From positions 3,038,001-3,102,000 of the forward strand of contig NZ_CP126247.1 in the NCBI RefSeq assembly GCF_030142155.1: a stretch of 64,000 bases of DNA, in the 5' to 3' direction. Within the stretch, counting starts at the first letter, position 1. Each line of letters opens with the position of its first letter. The notes below the pieces were generated by a model. The model made no database searches. It saw nothing but the letters and a program-made list of their open reading frames with translations, and was not told the DNA's origin. The DNA is from Arthrobacter sp. zg-Y820 (lineage in GTDB: Bacteria > Actinomycetota > Actinomycetes > Actinomycetales > Micrococcaceae). This document shows, piece after piece, positions 9,253-18,505 of this stretch. The position numbers and the translations under genes are program-made.

Positions 9253-9795
9253 TTACTTCTTCTCTTCAGTCTCCACTGCTTCGTCAGCGGAATCGGCAGA
9301 CTCAGCGGACTCGGCCGAATCGGCAGACTCAGCGGAATCAGCAGAGTCGGCGGACTCAGCGGATTCTTCAACCGGCGCCGGAGCAGCAACGGCTGCAGCG
9401 GTTTCGGCTTCGGCCACTACGGCCTGCTTGGCCGAGACGGGCTCGAGAACCAGTTCGATGACAGCCATGGGAGCGTTGTCGCCCTTGCGGTTGCCGATCT
9501 TCGTGATGCGGGTGTAGCCGCCGTCGCGCTTCTCGACTGCCGGAGCAATGTCGGTGAAGAGCTCGTGGACGATGCCCTTGTCCGAGATCAGGCCCAGGAC
9601 GCGGCGGCGTGAAGACAGGTCTCCGCGCTTTGCGAACGTGATCAGGCGCTCGGCGTAGGGACGCAGGCGCTTGGCCTTCGTCACCGTGGTGGTGATCTGC
9701 TTGTGCTCGAACAGCTGGGCAGCCAGGTTCGCAAGCATCAGCCGCTGGTGGGCCGGGCTGCCTCCGAGGCGCTTACCCTTGGTGGGTGTAGGCAT
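9253..9795 (-). CDS. rplQ: 50S ribosomal protein L17 with a Ser-Ala-Asp/Glu repeat tail
   Basis: A 180-residue protein. Residues 1 to about 120 are canonical L17 ([20 protein letters not shown], then [20 protein letters not shown]). After about residue 120 there is an Ala-rich linker and, at about 143-171, a run of S-A-D and S-A-E tripeptides ending in [10 protein letters not shown]17 sits near the peptide exit tunnel. Normal length in other phyla is about 120, so the tail is an acidic, probably disordered addition. It follows rpoA, the usual alpha-operon order. Confidence 0.96.
   Translation of the reverse strand: MPTPTKGKRLGGSPAHQRLMLANLAAQLFEHKQITTTVTKAKRLRPYAERLITFAKRGDLSSRRRVLGLISDKGIVHELFTDIAPAVEKRDGGYTRITKIGNRKGDNAPMAVIELVLEPVSAKQAVVAEAETAAAVAAPAPVEESAESADSADSAESADSAESAESADSADEAVETEEKK
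9281..9367. repeat. Degenerate 9-bp tandem repeat encoding the L17 tail
   Basis: About nine tandem 9-base units of the type GAATCGGCA / GACTCAGCG occur in frame. Each encodes one Ser-Ala-acidic tripeptide on the reverse strand. Units differ mainly at synonymous or Asp/Glu positions. Confidence 0.85.
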
Positions 9796-9858
9796 TACAT
9801 TTTCTCCTCAAACGGTGCCGCACCGGGCTTGGGCCCGGACGGCAAAATTTTGCGTGTG

Positions 9859-10869
9859 TTAGAGCTCGTCGTCCGAGTATTCGGACTCGTCCTCTTCAAT
9901 AGCTGCGGCACGGGCGGCCAGGTCAAATCCGGGAGGGGAATCCTTCAGGGACAAACCAAGCTCGACCAGCTTTGCCTTTACCTCATCAATGGACTTTGCA
10001 CCGAAGTTGCGAATGTCCATCAGGTCAGCCTCGGAGCGGGCAACGAGTTCACCCACAGTGTGGATGCCTTCACGCTTGAGGCAGTTGTAGGAACGCACGG
10101 TCAGCTCAAGGTCTTCGATCGGCAGGGCCATGTCGGCTGCCAGTGCGGCATCCGTCGGGCTCGGACCAATTTCGATACCTTCAGCAGCGCTGTTCAGTTC
10201 GCGAGCCAAGCCAAACAGTTCAACCAGGGTGGTGCCGGCGGACGCGACGGCGTCGCGGGGTGCAATGGCATCCTTGGTCTCAACGTCAACGATCAAGCGA
10301 TCGAAGTCGGTGCGCTGTTCAACACGGGTGGCCTCCACGCGGAAGGTCACCTTCAGGACCGGTGAGTAGATGGAGTCGACCGGAATACGGCCGATTTCCT
10401 GGTCACCGGACTTGTTCTGGCTGGCGGAAACGTAGCCGCGCCCGCGTTCGATGGTCAGCTCGAGTTCGAACTTGCCCTTCGAATTCAGGGTGGCAATGTG
10501 CAGATCCGGGTTGTGGAACTCCACGCCGGCCGGCGGAGCGATGTCCGCAGCCGTCACGACGCCGGGACCCTGCTTGCGCAGGTAGGCGACAACGGGTTCG
10601 TCGTGCTCGGAGGAGACCGACAGGTTCTTGACGTTCAGGATGATCTCGGTGACATCTTCCTTCACGCCCGGAACCGTGGTGAACTCGTGCAGCACGCCTT
10701 CGAGCCGAATGCTGGTTACTGCAGCACCGGGGATCGAGGACAGGAGCGTACGGCGAAGGGAGTTGCCAAGGGTGTAGCCGAAACCGGGTTCCAGCGGTTC
10801 AATGATGAACCGCGAGCGGTTGTCAGCTACGACTTCTTCAGTGAGGGTAGGGCGCTGTGCAATGAGCAC
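9859..10869 (-). CDS. rpoA: DNA-directed RNA polymerase subunit alpha
   Basis: The start is placed at the GTG at 10869 ([19 protein letters not shown]), seven bases after AAGGA. A longer reading from the ATG at 10875 would put the ribosome binding site too close. The product has 336 residues. The N-terminal domain (about 1-230) dimerises and nucleates beta/beta' assembly, with [20 protein letters not shown]. The C-terminal domain has [20 protein letters not shown] and [19 protein letters not shown], which contact UP elements and regulators. It ends in an acidic tail. rpsD, which separates rpsK from rpoA in mycobacteria, is absent here. Confidence 0.97.
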   Translation of the reverse strand: MLIAQRPTLTEEVVADNRSRFIIEPLEPGFGYTLGNSLRRTLLSSIPGAAVTSIRLEGVLHEFTTVPGVKEDVTEIILNVKNLSVSSEHDEPVVAYLRKQGPGVVTAADIAPPAGVEFHNPDLHIATLNSKGKFELELTIERGRGYVSASQNKSGDQEIGRIPVDSIYSPVLKVTFRVEATRVEQRTDFDRLIVDVETKDAIAPRDAVASAGTTLVELFGLARELNSAAEGIEIGPSPTDAALAADMALPIEDLELTVRSYNCLKREGIHTVGELVARSEADLMDIRNFGAKSIDEVKAKLVELGLSLKDSPPGFDLAARAAAIEEDESEYSDDEL

Positions 10870-11054
10870 TTGCATTTCCTTTCAGCGAGCGTCCGCTATA
10901 TGACGCAACACAAATGGTGGAAACGACGACGACGGGTCTTCCGCGGGCGTCTTGGACGGCTAGCAGCCACGTGCCCGGAGCCGGAGGCGTCCGATGGGCG
11001 GCCCGCCCCGAAGGATGGACCGCCCGCCGGATACAACCGGTACCGCAGTGCTGC
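10870..11054. other. Intergenic stretch between rpsK and rpoA
   Basis: About 185 bases without a supportable gene. It is GC-rich with short inverted repeats (for example GGGCGGTCC...GGGCGGGCC) and ends in the GAAAGGA ribosome binding site of rpoA. This is where rpsD lies in mycobacteria; I see no S4 coding sequence. Confidence 0.6.
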
Positions 11055-11456
11055 TTAAACGCGGCGGCGCTTCGGAGGACGGCAGCCGTTGTGCGCGCTC
11101 GGGGTGACATCCGAAATGGAGCCAACCTCCAGGCCGGTGGCCTGGAGCGAACGGATGGCGGTTTCGCGGCCTGAACCCGGACCCTTTACGAAGACGTCGA
11201 CCTTGCGGACGCCGTGCTCCTGGGCGCGCTTTGCAGCGGCTTCAGCAGCCATCTGCGCAGCGAACGGGGTGGACTTACGCGAGCCCTTGAAGCCAACCTC
11301 ACCGGCGGAAGCCCATGAGATAACAGCACCCGACGGATCCGTGATGGAAACGATGGTGTTGTTAAAAGTGCTCTTGATATGCGCCTGGCCAAGCGCGATA
11401 TTCTTCTTATCCTTGCGACGCGGTTTGCGGACCGCTCCACGAGTCTTGGGGGGCAT
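11055..11456 (-). CDS. rpsK: 30S ribosomal protein S11
   Basis: A 133-residue protein of normal length with a basic N-terminus ([19 protein letters not shown]), the core [20 protein letters not shown] and the signature [18 protein letters not shown]. It ends with the conserved [12 protein letters not shown]11 forms part of the 30S platform next to the mRNA. It follows rpsM after 65 bases. Confidence 0.98.
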   Translation of the reverse strand: MPPKTRGAVRKPRRKDKKNIALGQAHIKSTFNNTIVSITDPSGAVISWASAGEVGFKGSRKSTPFAAQMAAEAAAKRAQEHGVRKVDVFVKGPGSGRETAIRSLQATGLEVGSISDVTPSAHNGCRPPKRRRV

Positions 11457-11521
11457 TACTTCTCCTACAAAGAGTTTGGTTTAGGTGGCCCGCGAGGGGC
11501 CATGGCCTCACACCGCTAGGT

Positions 11522-11899
11522 TTAGCGGGCGGCCTTCTTCTTACCGGCAACCGTACGCTTCGGGCCCTTGCGGGTACGAGCGTTGGTCTTCGTGCGCTGG
11601 CCGTGTACGGGCATGCCACGACGGTGGCGGATACCCTGGTAGCTGCCGATTTCAACCTTGCGGCGAATGTCGGCGGCTACCTCGCGGCGGAGGTCACCCT
11701 CAACCTTGAAGTTGCCCTCGATGTAGTCACGCAGCTGAACGAGTTCAGCATCCGTGAGGTCCTTGACGCGAGTTTCCGGGCTGATGCCGGTCTCTGCCAG
11801 GGTCTGGTCTGCACGGGTCTTACCCACGCCGTAGATATAAGTAAGCGCAATCACAACCCGCTTTTCGCGGGGAATGTCAACGCCAGCGAGACGTGCCAT
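11522..11899 (-). CDS. rpsM: 30S ribosomal protein S13
   Basis: A 125-residue protein with [20 protein letters not shown] at the N-terminus, the helix-hairpin-helix-like [12 protein letters not shown] and the signature [20 protein letters not shown]. The basic tail GKKKAAR contacts P-site tRNA. It is second after rpmJ in the alpha operon and has normal length. Confidence 0.98.
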   Translation of the reverse strand: MARLAGVDIPREKRVVIALTYIYGVGKTRADQTLAETGISPETRVKDLTDAELVQLRDYIEGNFKVEGDLRREVAADIRRKVEIGSYQGIRHRRGMPVHGQRTKTNARTRKGPKRTVAGKKKAAR

Positions 11900-12056
11900 A
11901 TCGGCGGTTCTCCTTTTGTGTCACCGGAGGTCTGAAGCAGTGCATCCCTGTTGCCAGGTCCCCGGCCTCCGGGCCGGGGGTATGCGTTACGCGTATCAAC
12001 GCTGCACTGCCATATTCAATTACTACTACGCGTGGGCTGTCCCTGAGAGCAGGAAA

Positions 12057-12170
12057 TTAGCCCTGGCGCTGCTTGTGGCGCGGGTTCTCGCAGATCACCA
12101 TGACTCGACCGTTACGGCGAATCACCTTGCACTTATCGCAGATCTGCTTGACGCTCGGCTGGACCTTCAT
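12057..12170 (-). CDS. rpmJ: 50S ribosomal protein L36 (zinc-binding form)
   Basis: Translation of the reverse strand from the ATG at 12170 gives a 37-residue protein beginning [20 protein letters not shown] and ending [11 protein letters not shown]. It keeps the zinc ligands Cys-x-x-Cys ... Cys ... His, so it is the C+ form. It lies between infA and rpsM, its usual place. Confidence 0.97.
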   Translation of the reverse strand: MKVQPSVKQICDKCKVIRRNGRVMVICENPRHKQRQG

Positions 12171-12256
12171 GGTTATCCTTTGCGTGGTTGCAGGGTTAAG
12201 CCGCTCGCAGCCGGCGTCCCACTTGTCCGGGACACAGCCTGCCGATGCAGCGGTTC

Positions 12257-12478
12257 TTACTTGTAGCGGTAGACGATACGGCCCCGAGTGAGGTCGTACG
12301 GGCTGAGTTCCACCACAACGCGGTCTCCGGGGAGGATGCGAATGTAGTGTTGACGCATCTTTCCCGAGATGTGTGCGAGCACAATGTGGCCATTGGCCAG
12401 CTCAACGCGGAACATCGCGTTGGGCAGGGCTTCGTTGACCGAGCCCTCAATCTCAATGACGCCGTCTTTCTTGGCCAT
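12257..12478 (-). CDS. infA: Translation initiation factor IF-1
   Basis: A 73-residue OB-fold protein, [20 protein letters not shown], with [20 protein letters not shown] and the ending [13 protein letters not shown]-1 binds the 30S A site and assists IF-2 and IF-3. It has the exact family length. It opens the infA-rpmJ-rpsM-rpsK-rpoA-rplQ transcription unit behind a 230-base leader with its own promoter. Confidence 0.98.
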   Translation of the reverse strand: MAKKDGVIEIEGSVNEALPNAMFRVELANGHIVLAHISGKMRQHYIRILPGDRVVVELSPYDLTRGRIVYRYK

Positions 12479-12547
12479 ATCCTCCGCTAACGTCTGTGCC
12501 CCTCGTATGCTCGAAGGGCGGTTTTTGTCTGTGGTTCTCCCCGGTGC

Positions 12548-12572
12548 TTCCTGCGCATCTACCGCGCAGGAA
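12548..12572 (-). promoter_or_regulatory. Leader hairpin upstream of infA
   Basis: TTCCTGCGC (12548-12556) and GCGCAGGAA (12564-12572) form a perfect 9-bp stem with a 7-base loop, 70-95 bases before the infA start. No T run follows, so it is a leader structure rather than a terminator. Role unknown. Confidence 0.5.
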
Positions 12573-12633
12573 CCGTTTTGACACGGCGCACATGCTTGGA
12601 AAAGGGCACGAATGTAGAGACAACCAACAGATA

Positions 12634-12663
12634 ACTCTACTCGAAGGGTCCCGATATGTTAAA
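12634..12663 (-). promoter_or_regulatory. Candidate promoter of the infA-rpmJ-rpsM operon
   Basis: The minus strand has TTTAAC (12658-12663), an 18-base spacer, and TAGAGT (12634-12639), about 50-80 bases after the map stop codon. By-eye call; the -10 is good and the -35 fair. Confidence 0.45.
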
Positions 12664-12712
12664 TCGTTCCGCCGATCCGGGGAAGGCCGGCAGCACCACG
12701 GGACCGGTCGTG

Positions 12713-13543
12713 TCAGTCCGAGGGAATGGGGACCGGCGTGACGCCCAGCGGCGCGAGCCGGGAGGCACCGCCGTCGGGCGAAGTCAGGACCCAGATTCCC
12801 TTGTCGTGAATCGCGACCGAATGCTCCCACTGGGAGGCGCGCGAGCCGTCGGTGGTCACCACCGTCCAGTCGTCCTCCAGCGTGAGCGTTTCGATCTTGC
12901 CGCGGACCAGCATCGGCTCGATCGCCAGGCACAGCCCGGGCCGCAGCTTCGGACCGTTGTGCGAGGTCCGGTAGTTGAGCACATCCGGTGCCTGGTGCAT
13001 TTCGGTTCCGATGCCGTGGCCGACATAGTCCTCCAGGATTCCCAGCGGCTTGCCGGGAACGCTGGAGACGTAGTCGTCAATGGCCGCACCGATGTCGCCA
13101 ACGAAACGGCCCTTGGCGGCGGCGGCAATGCCGTGCCACATGGCCGCTTCGGTGACCTCGGACAGGCGCTGGTCCTCGGGATCAGCGGTGCCGACAATCA
13201 CCGTGCGTGCCGAATCCGAATGCCATCCGCCAACGACGGCGCCGCCGTCGATGGAGAGGATGTCCCCGTCTTTGAGGATGCGCTCCCCCGGAATGCCGTG
13301 AACGACTTCCTCATTCACTGACACGCAGACGGTGGCCGGATACCCGTGGTAGCCGAGGAAATTCGAGGTTGCCCCCGCTTCCCGAAGCACCGCGGCGAAA
13401 ACCGCATCGACATCCGCGGTGGTTGCCCCCACCACCGCGGCGTCAACCGCCGCATCGAGGGCCCGGATCAGAACGAGCCCGGCCTCCCGCATGGTGCGCA
13501 TCTGCGCGTTGGTTTTGTATTCAATTCGAGGCTGGCCGAACAT
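12713..13543 (-). CDS. map: Type I methionine aminopeptidase
   Basis: A 276-residue protein with all five metal ligands of the pita-bread fold in order: Asp in LSIDGGAVV, Asp in WHSDSARTV, His in YVGHGIGTEMHQAP, Glu in LAIEPML and Glu in QWEHSVAI. It removes the initiator methionine from nascent proteins. It follows adk after 15 bases, and secY-adk-map is a conserved arrangement in actinobacteria. The N-terminus MFGQPRIEYKTNAQMRTMRE is typical. Confidence 0.96.
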   Translation of the reverse strand: MFGQPRIEYKTNAQMRTMREAGLVLIRALDAAVDAAVVGATTADVDAVFAAVLREAGATSNFLGYHGYPATVCVSVNEEVVHGIPGERILKDGDILSIDGGAVVGGWHSDSARTVIVGTADPEDQRLSEVTEAAMWHGIAAAAKGRFVGDIGAAIDDYVSSVPGKPLGILEDYVGHGIGTEMHQAPDVLNYRTSHNGPKLRPGLCLAIEPMLVRGKIETLTLEDDWTVVTTDGSRASQWEHSVAIHDKGIWVLTSPDGGASRLAPLGVTPVPIPSD

Positions 13544-13558
13544 ATCTCTTCTAACTCT

Positions 13559-14131
13559 TTAGCTAATATCCTTGAGGACTTCCATGACGCGCTCGGTGAC
13601 ATCGTCGATGCCGCCCAGCCCGTCGACCCGAGCCACGATGCCGCGCTGGTCATAGCTGGCGACGACGTCGGCGGTCTGGGCCTTGTAGAGGCCCAGGCGG
13701 TGCCGGATGACGTCTTCGTTGTCGTCGGCGCGGCCTTCGATCTGCGCCCGCTTCAGCAGGCGTTCCACGAGCTCTTCGTCGTCGGCGGTCAGCTGCAGGA
13801 CGACGTCGAGCTTCTGGCCCTTGCTGGCCAGGATGTCGTCGAGTTCTTCGACCTGCGCGGCGGTGCGCGGGTAGCCGTCCAGGAGGAAGCCGTCGGCGAC
13901 GTCGTCTTCGAGCAGCCGGGCGCGCACCATGTCATTGGTGACGCTGTCCGGCACGAAGTTTCCGGCGTCGATGTACTTCTTGGCTTCCAGGCCCAGCGGC
14001 GTCTCGTTCTTGACGTTGGCGCGGAAGATGTCGCCCGTGGAGATTGCAGTGACACCAAGCCGGTCCGAGATCCGGGCGGCCTGTGTTCCTTTACCGGCGC
14101 CGGGAGGCCCGATAATGAGCATTCTTGTCAT
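13559..14131 (-). CDS. adk: Adenylate kinase
   Basis: A 190-residue short-form adenylate kinase with the P-loop MLIIGPPGAGKGTQAARI and the signature FLLDGYPRTAAQVEELD. The LID is short and lacks the zinc cysteines. It converts ATP plus AMP to two ADP. Its start overlaps the secY stop codon by four bases (ATGA), so translation is coupled to secY. Confidence 0.97.
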   Translation of the reverse strand: MTRMLIIGPPGAGKGTQAARISDRLGVTAISTGDIFRANVKNETPLGLEAKKYIDAGNFVPDSVTNDMVRARLLEDDVADGFLLDGYPRTAAQVEELDDILASKGQKLDVVLQLTADDEELVERLLKRAQIEGRADDNEDVIRHRLGLYKAQTADVVASYDQRGIVARVDGLGGIDDVTERVMEVLKDIS

Positions 14132-15438
14132 CGCAATAACCCTTCGTAGTGACGTTGCTGCAGTTGCGCGTCAATTTGTTTGACTGTTTCAAGTCCCACA
14201 CCAACCATGATGAGGATCGAGGTTCCGCCGAACGGGAAGTTCGCATTCGCTCCGACCAGTACCAGGGCGATTAGCGGAATCAGGGCTACAAACCCCAAGT
14301 AGAGAGCGCCGGGCAGAGTGATGCGGGAGAGCACATACTGCAGGTATTCGGCGGTGGGGCGGCCGGCCCGGATGCCCGGGATGAAGCCGCCGTATTTCTT
14401 CATGTTCTCGGAGACTTCCTCCGGGTTGAACGTGATCGACACGTAGAAGTACGTGAAGAACACGATCATCAGGAAGTAGAGCGCCATGTAGAACGGATGG
14501 TCGCCGCTGGTGAGGTAGTTGTTGATCCAGACGACCCATTCCGGCGGGGTGCCGGTGGAGGGCGTGTTGAACTGGGCAATCAGCGACGGCAGGTAAAGCA
14601 TCGAGGAAGCGAAGATCACGGGGATGACGCCGGCCATGTTCACCTTGATCGGAATGTAGGTGTTGGTGCCGCCTACCGTCTTCCGACCGACCATGCGCTT
14701 GGCGTACTGCACCGGAATCCGGCGCTGGGACTGCTCCACGAAGATCACGAGGGCGACCACCAGGATGCCGACGGCGAGGACAGCCAGGAACACCGTCCAG
14801 CCCTGGGCGCTGAGAATGGCTCCGAGGGAGCTCGGGAAACCGGCGGCGATCGAGGTGAAGATCAGCAGCGACATGCCGTTGCCGACACCCTTTTCGGTGA
14901 CCAGTTCACCCATCCACATGATGAGGCCGGTACCGGCGGTCAACGTGATGATCAGCAGCAGGACCGTGATGATGTTGTCGTCCGGGATGATCGGCACGGA
15001 GCAGGCGTTGTTGAACAGCGCTCCGGTGCGGGCCAGCGAGACGACGGTGGTGGCGTTGAGCAGGCCCAGGGCGATGGTCAGGTACCGGGTGTACTGCGTC
15101 AGTTTCGACTGGCCCTGTGCGCCTTCCTCATAGAGTGCCTGGAAGTGGGGGATCACGACGCGCAGCAGCTGAACAATGATGCTGGCGGTGATGTACGGCA
15201 TGATGCCCAGGGCAAAGATGGAGACCTGCAGCAGGGCGCCGCCGCTAAAGAGGTTAACGAATTCGTAGAGGCCACCCGAGGTGGCACCCAGAGCCAAGCA
15301 CTGCTGCACATTGCCGTAGTCAACACCCGGGGCCGGGATAAAAGCACCCATGCGGAAGATAGTGATGATTCCCAGCGTAAACAACAGCTTGCGTCGCAGG
15401 TCTGGCGTCCGGAAAGCCCGGCCAATAGCGCTAAGCAA
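14128..15438 (-). CDS. secY: Preprotein translocase subunit SecY
   Basis: A 436-residue integral membrane protein with ten hydrophobic segments, starting MLSAIGRAFRTPDLRRKLLF and containing the SecY signature around IFALGIMPYITASIIVQLL. It forms the Sec channel with SecE (encoded at 59.8-60.1 kb) and SecG. It leads the secY-adk-map unit, cut off from rplO by a strong terminator and a 250-base gap that holds a candidate promoter. Confidence 0.97.
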   Translation of the reverse strand: MLSAIGRAFRTPDLRRKLLFTLGIITIFRMGAFIPAPGVDYGNVQQCLALGATSGGLYEFVNLFSGGALLQVSIFALGIMPYITASIIVQLLRVVIPHFQALYEEGAQGQSKLTQYTRYLTIALGLLNATTVVSLARTGALFNNACSVPIIPDDNIITVLLLIITLTAGTGLIMWMGELVTEKGVGNGMSLLIFTSIAAGFPSSLGAILSAQGWTVFLAVLAVGILVVALVIFVEQSQRRIPVQYAKRMVGRKTVGGTNTYIPIKVNMAGVIPVIFASSMLYLPSLIAQFNTPSTGTPPEWVVWINNYLTSGDHPFYMALYFLMIVFFTYFYVSITFNPEEVSENMKKYGGFIPGIRAGRPTAEYLQYVLSRITLPGALYLGFVALIPLIALVLVGANANFPFGGTSILIMVGVGLETVKQIDAQLQQRHYEGLLR

Positions 15439-15497
15439 GCGTCCTCCTGAATGAGATCTGAAGTAGGTGAGTCCGATTGGACTGGTAACAAAAACAG

Positions 15498-15503
15498 AGT
15501 CTA
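15498..15503 (-). promoter_or_regulatory. Candidate -10 element for secY-adk-map
   Basis: The minus strand has TAGACT about 60 bases before the secY start. It lies past the rplO terminator, so a promoter is needed here. No convincing -35 at 16-18 bases; TTAACG lies 20 bases upstream. Confidence 0.35.
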
Positions 15504-15563
15504 GCCGCTCTGACCCCGTAGAACGTTAACGAAGCCCGCGGCGGGGTAGTGCCTTAAAACAAA

Positions 15564-15606
15564 CTAAACCCCCGGCGGGCCGACAGGCGGCCCGCCAGGA
15601 GTTTAG
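15564..15606 (-). terminator. Intrinsic terminator after rplO
   Basis: A 19-bp stem, CTAAACCCCCGGCGGGCCG (15564-15582) with its near-complement at 15588-15606 (two mismatches) and a 5-base loop. On the minus strand it is followed by TTTGTTTT. It closes the spc-type operon before secY. Confidence 0.88.
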
Positions 15607-15690
15607 TCGTCGTTCTGAGAGCAGCGCAGCGGACTGCCGGCGGCCGGTTGCCCGGCCGCCGAAAGTCGTTGCGCGAAACGGACACGGTGC

Positions 15691-16155
15691 TTAGAGCGCC
15701 GTTGTCGTTCCGCCTGCTGCAGCGATCTTCTCTGCCGCACTGGCGGAGAAGGCATCGGCCGTGACATTCACCTTGACGGTGATGTCGCCGGTGCCCAGAA
15801 CCTTGACGGGCTGGTTCTTGCGAACGGCGCCCTTGGCAACCAGATCAGCAACCGTGATCTCGCCGCCTTCGGGGAACAGCTCCGAGATCTTGTCCAGGTT
15901 TACAACCTGGAACTCGACACGGAACGGGTTCTTGAAGCCGCGAAGCTTCGGCAGACGCATGTGCAGCGGCAGCTGGCCACCGGCGAAACCGGCCTTGACC
16001 TGGTAACGGGCCTTGGTGCCCTTCATACCGCGGCCTGCAGTCTTACCCTTGGAACCTTCACCGCGGCCAACACGGGTTTTGGCCGTCTTGGCACCGGGTG
16101 CCGGACGCAGGTGATGAACCTTCAGCGCGTGTTCGTTGTTGTTTTCTTCGGCCAT
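15691..16155 (-). CDS. rplO: 50S ribosomal protein L15
   Basis: Read from the ATG at 16155 ([20 protein letters not shown]), which has AGGAGG nine bases upstream. A six-codon longer reading starts inside rpmD. The product has 154 residues: the basic Gly-rich [20 protein letters not shown], then [20 protein letters not shown]. It begins one base after the rpmD stop. It is last in the spc-type unit, before the terminator. Confidence 0.97.
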   Translation of the reverse strand: MAEENNNEHALKVHHLRPAPGAKTAKTRVGRGEGSKGKTAGRGMKGTKARYQVKAGFAGGQLPLHMRLPKLRGFKNPFRVEFQVVNLDKISELFPEGGEITVADLVAKGAVRKNQPVKVLGTGDITVKVNVTADAFSASAAEKIAAAGGTTTAL

Positions 16156-16156
16156 G

Positions 16157-16369
16157 TTAATTCGCCTCCTCAACCTTCACGAGGTGCGGAACCGTGTTGA
16201 TCATGCCAACGGTCACGGCGTCTGCGGTGCGAACGGTGGTAGCACCGATGCGTCGCAGGCCCAATGAGCGCAGCGTGTCCTTCTGATTCTGCTTACCACC
16301 GATGGTGGACTTGATCTGGGTGATCTTCAGTTTTGCCGTGCTGACGGCAACGTTCTTCGGAGTAGTCAT
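16157..16369 (-). CDS. rpmD: 50S ribosomal protein L30
   Basis: A 70-residue protein with the L30 pattern [20 protein letters not shown] and [20 protein letters not shown]. Its ATG overlaps the rpsE stop by one base, implying coupled translation. Size and position between S5 and L15 are standard. Confidence 0.96.
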   Translation of the reverse strand: MTTPKNVAVSTAKLKITQIKSTIGGKQNQKDTLRSLGLRRIGATTVRTADAVTVGMINTVPHLVKVEEAN

Positions 16370-17079
16370 CAGGCACCTGCCTTCTGCATGTTGCGGAGCA
16401 TCGCGGCAGGCACAACCTCGTCCAGCGGCAGGCCGCGGCGTGCAGCCACTGCCTGAGGCTCTTCGAGGCGCTTCAGCGCATCAACCGTGGCGTGCACGAT
16501 GTTGATGGCGTTGGAGGACCCGAGCGACTTGGACAGAACGTCGTGGATTCCGGCGCATTCGAGAATGGCGCGGACCGGACCACCGGCGATAACACCGGTA
16601 CCCGGGGAAGCCGGACGCAGCAGGACGACGCCTGCAGCAGCTTCACCCTGGACCAGGTGGGGAATGGTTCCACCGATGCGCGGGACGCGGAAGAAAGTCT
16701 TCTTGGCTTCTTCAACGGCCTTCGCGATAGCGGAGGGAACTTCCTTGGCCTTGCCGTAACCAACACCGACCATGCCGTTGCCGTCACCGACAACTACCAG
16801 GGCGGTGAAGCTGAAGCGACGACCACCCTTGACGACCTTGGCAACGCGGTTGATGGTCACGACGCGTTCAATGAACTTGTCCTTCTCATCGTTGCGTCCG
16901 CCGTCGCGGCCACCGCGGCCACCGCGTTCGCCGCGGCCTCCACGGTCGGAGCGCTGCTCGCCCTTGCGGCCGCCGCGGCGGTCGTCAGTGGCGGGAGCTG
17001 CGGCGTCCTTGGTCTCAGTTGCCTGCGCAGCTGTAGCTTCAGTCACCTGGTTTTCCTTTTCCTTGTTAACCTCGGTCAC
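16369..17079 (-). CDS. rpsE: 30S ribosomal protein S5 with an N-terminal RGG-rich extension
   Basis: A 236-residue protein. Residues about 70-236 are canonical S5 ([20 protein letters not shown], with [18 protein letters not shown]). Residues 1-68 are an added region: first acidic and Ala/Thr-rich, then an Arg-Gly run, [18 protein letters not shown]. Core S5 is about 165 residues in Escherichia coli, so about 70 residues are extra and probably disordered. The start is supported by the four-base overlap with rplR. S5 acts in decoding accuracy and at the mRNA entry helicase site. Confidence 0.96.
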   Translation of the reverse strand: MTEVNKEKENQVTEATAAQATETKDAAAPATDDRRGGRKGEQRSDRGGRGERGGRGGRDGGRNDEKDKFIERVVTINRVAKVVKGGRRFSFTALVVVGDGNGMVGVGYGKAKEVPSAIAKAVEEAKKTFFRVPRIGGTIPHLVQGEAAAGVVLLRPASPGTGVIAGGPVRAILECAGIHDVLSKSLGSSNAINIVHATVDALKRLEEPQAVAARRGLPLDEVVPAAMLRNMQKAGA

Positions 17080-17459
17080 AGTGACAGCCCACCTTCACGT
17101 GCGCCGTCAGCAACGGCCGCGATGCGGCCGTGGTAGCGGTTGCCACCGCGGTCGAAGACAACGGCTTCTACGCCGGCAGCCTTCGCACGCTCTGCAACGA
17201 GCTCGCCAACACGCTTGGACTTGGCGGTTTTGTCGCCTTCCAGTGCGCGCAGGTCGGCTTCCATGGTGGAAGCCGATGCCACGGTAACGCCGCGGATGTC
17301 ATCGACAACCTGGACGAATACGTGGCGGGCCGAGCGGTTAACAACCAGGCGCGGACGAGCCGCGGTACCGGAGATCCGCTTGCGGATGCGAAGCTGGCGG
17401 CGGTTACGCGCAGCCGACTTGCTCTTGGAATTGCGCTTCTTATTAATGCTGATGGCCAT
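17076..17459 (-). CDS. rplR: 50S ribosomal protein L18
   Basis: A 127-residue protein with [20 protein letters not shown] and [20 protein letters not shown], the conserved 5S-rRNA-binding regions of L18. It overlaps rpsE by four bases and follows rplF after two bases, in the usual spc order. Length is normal. Confidence 0.97.
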   Translation of the reverse strand: MAISINKKRNSKSKSAARNRRQLRIRKRISGTAARPRLVVNRSARHVFVQVVDDIRGVTVASASTMEADLRALEGDKTAKSKRVGELVAERAKAAGVEAVVFDRGGNRYHGRIAAVADGAREGGLSL

Positions 17460-17461
17460 GG

Positions 17462-17998
17462 TTACTTACCAGCCTTTCCGACCTTGCGGCGGACAATCTC
17501 GCCGGCATAACGAATACCCTTGCCCTTGTAGGGATCGGGCTTGCGCAGCTTGCGGATGTTGGCCGAAACCTCGCCCACCTGCTGCTTGTCGATGCCGGAC
17601 ACTGTGACCTTCGTGGGACCCACGACGGTAAGCGTGATGCCCTCGGGTGCCGTGACCGGAACCGGGTGGCTGTAGCCCAGGGCGAACTCGAGGTCCGCTC
17701 CCTTGGCCTGCACGCGGTAACCGGTGCCGACGATTTCCAGGTCCTTCTTGTAGCCTTCGGTCACACCGGTGATCATGTTGCTGATCAGGGTGCGGGTCAG
17801 GCCGTGAAGGGCACGGGATTCGCGCTCGTCGTTCGGGCGGGCAACGGTGATGGTGCTGTCGTCGAGCGTGACAGTGATCGGGCTGGGCACAGTGTGGCTC
17901 AGCTCGCCCTTGGCACCCTTGACGGATACGAGGTTGCCGTCAACGGCAATTTCTACTCCGGCAGGAACCGGGATGGGCAGACGTCCAATACGTGACAT
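17462..17998 (-). CDS. rplF: 50S ribosomal protein L6
   Basis: A 178-residue protein, [20 protein letters not shown], with the duplicated L6 fold and the C-terminal signature [20 protein letters not shown]6 lies at the base of the L7/L12 stalk near the factor-binding site. It follows rpsH after 18 bases. Nothing unusual. Confidence 0.98.
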   Translation of the reverse strand: MSRIGRLPIPVPAGVEIAVDGNLVSVKGAKGELSHTVPSPITVTLDDSTITVARPNDERESRALHGLTRTLISNMITGVTEGYKKDLEIVGTGYRVQAKGADLEFALGYSHPVPVTAPEGITLTVVGPTKVTVSGIDKQQVGEVSANIRKLRKPDPYKGKGIRYAGEIVRRKVGKAGK

Positions 17999-18016
17999 TT
18001 TTCTTTCCCTTCCCTG

Positions 18017-18415
18017 CTACCAGACGTAGGCGAGGACTTCCCCACCTACACCCTTCTTGGCGGCCTGGCGGTCGGTCAGGAGACCTGACGACGTCGACAG
18101 GATTGCGATTCCCAGACCACCGAGAACGCGCGGCAGGTTGGTGGACTTTGCGTAAACGCGCAGACCGGGCTTGGAGATACGACGCACGCCGGCGATGGAA
18201 CGCTCGCGGTTCGGACCGAATTTGAGATCAAGGGTCAGCTTCTTGCCGACGACGGCCTCTTCTTCCTTCCAGCCGGCGATGTAGCCCTCGGCCTTCAGGA
18301 TGTCAGCGACGCGCGCCTTGAGCTTGCTGTAAGGCATGGACACGGTATCGTGATATGCCGAGTTTGCATTGCGCAGACGCGTAAGCATGTCTGCGACAGG
18401 ATCTGTCATTGTCAT
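18017..18415 (-). CDS. rpsH: 30S ribosomal protein S8
   Basis: A 132-residue protein, [20 protein letters not shown], ending in the S8 signature [21 protein letters not shown] start two codons later (MTDPV) is also possible. S8 binds 16S rRNA helix 21 and in other bacteria represses the spc operon. It follows rplE after 90 bases with no rpsN between, unlike the classic order L5-S14-S8. Confidence 0.97.
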   Translation of the reverse strand: MTMTDPVADMLTRLRNANSAYHDTVSMPYSKLKARVADILKAEGYIAGWKEEEAVVGKKLTLDLKFGPNRERSIAGVRRISKPGLRVYAKSTNLPRVLGGLGIAILSTSSGLLTDRQAAKKGVGGEVLAYVW

Positions 18416-18505
18416 TGGGCTCTTGCCCTCCCTCGTAACGGTTTCCTGCGGAGCTCCGACTCAGGCGCACCTGAGGAGAGGTCCGTCGGACCTGTTACGT
18501 AGTAA

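Noticed and set aside
9281..9367. Regular short repeats that might suggest a CRISPR array
   Set aside because: Units are 9 bases, contiguous and in frame with rplQ; there are no spacers and no cas genes.
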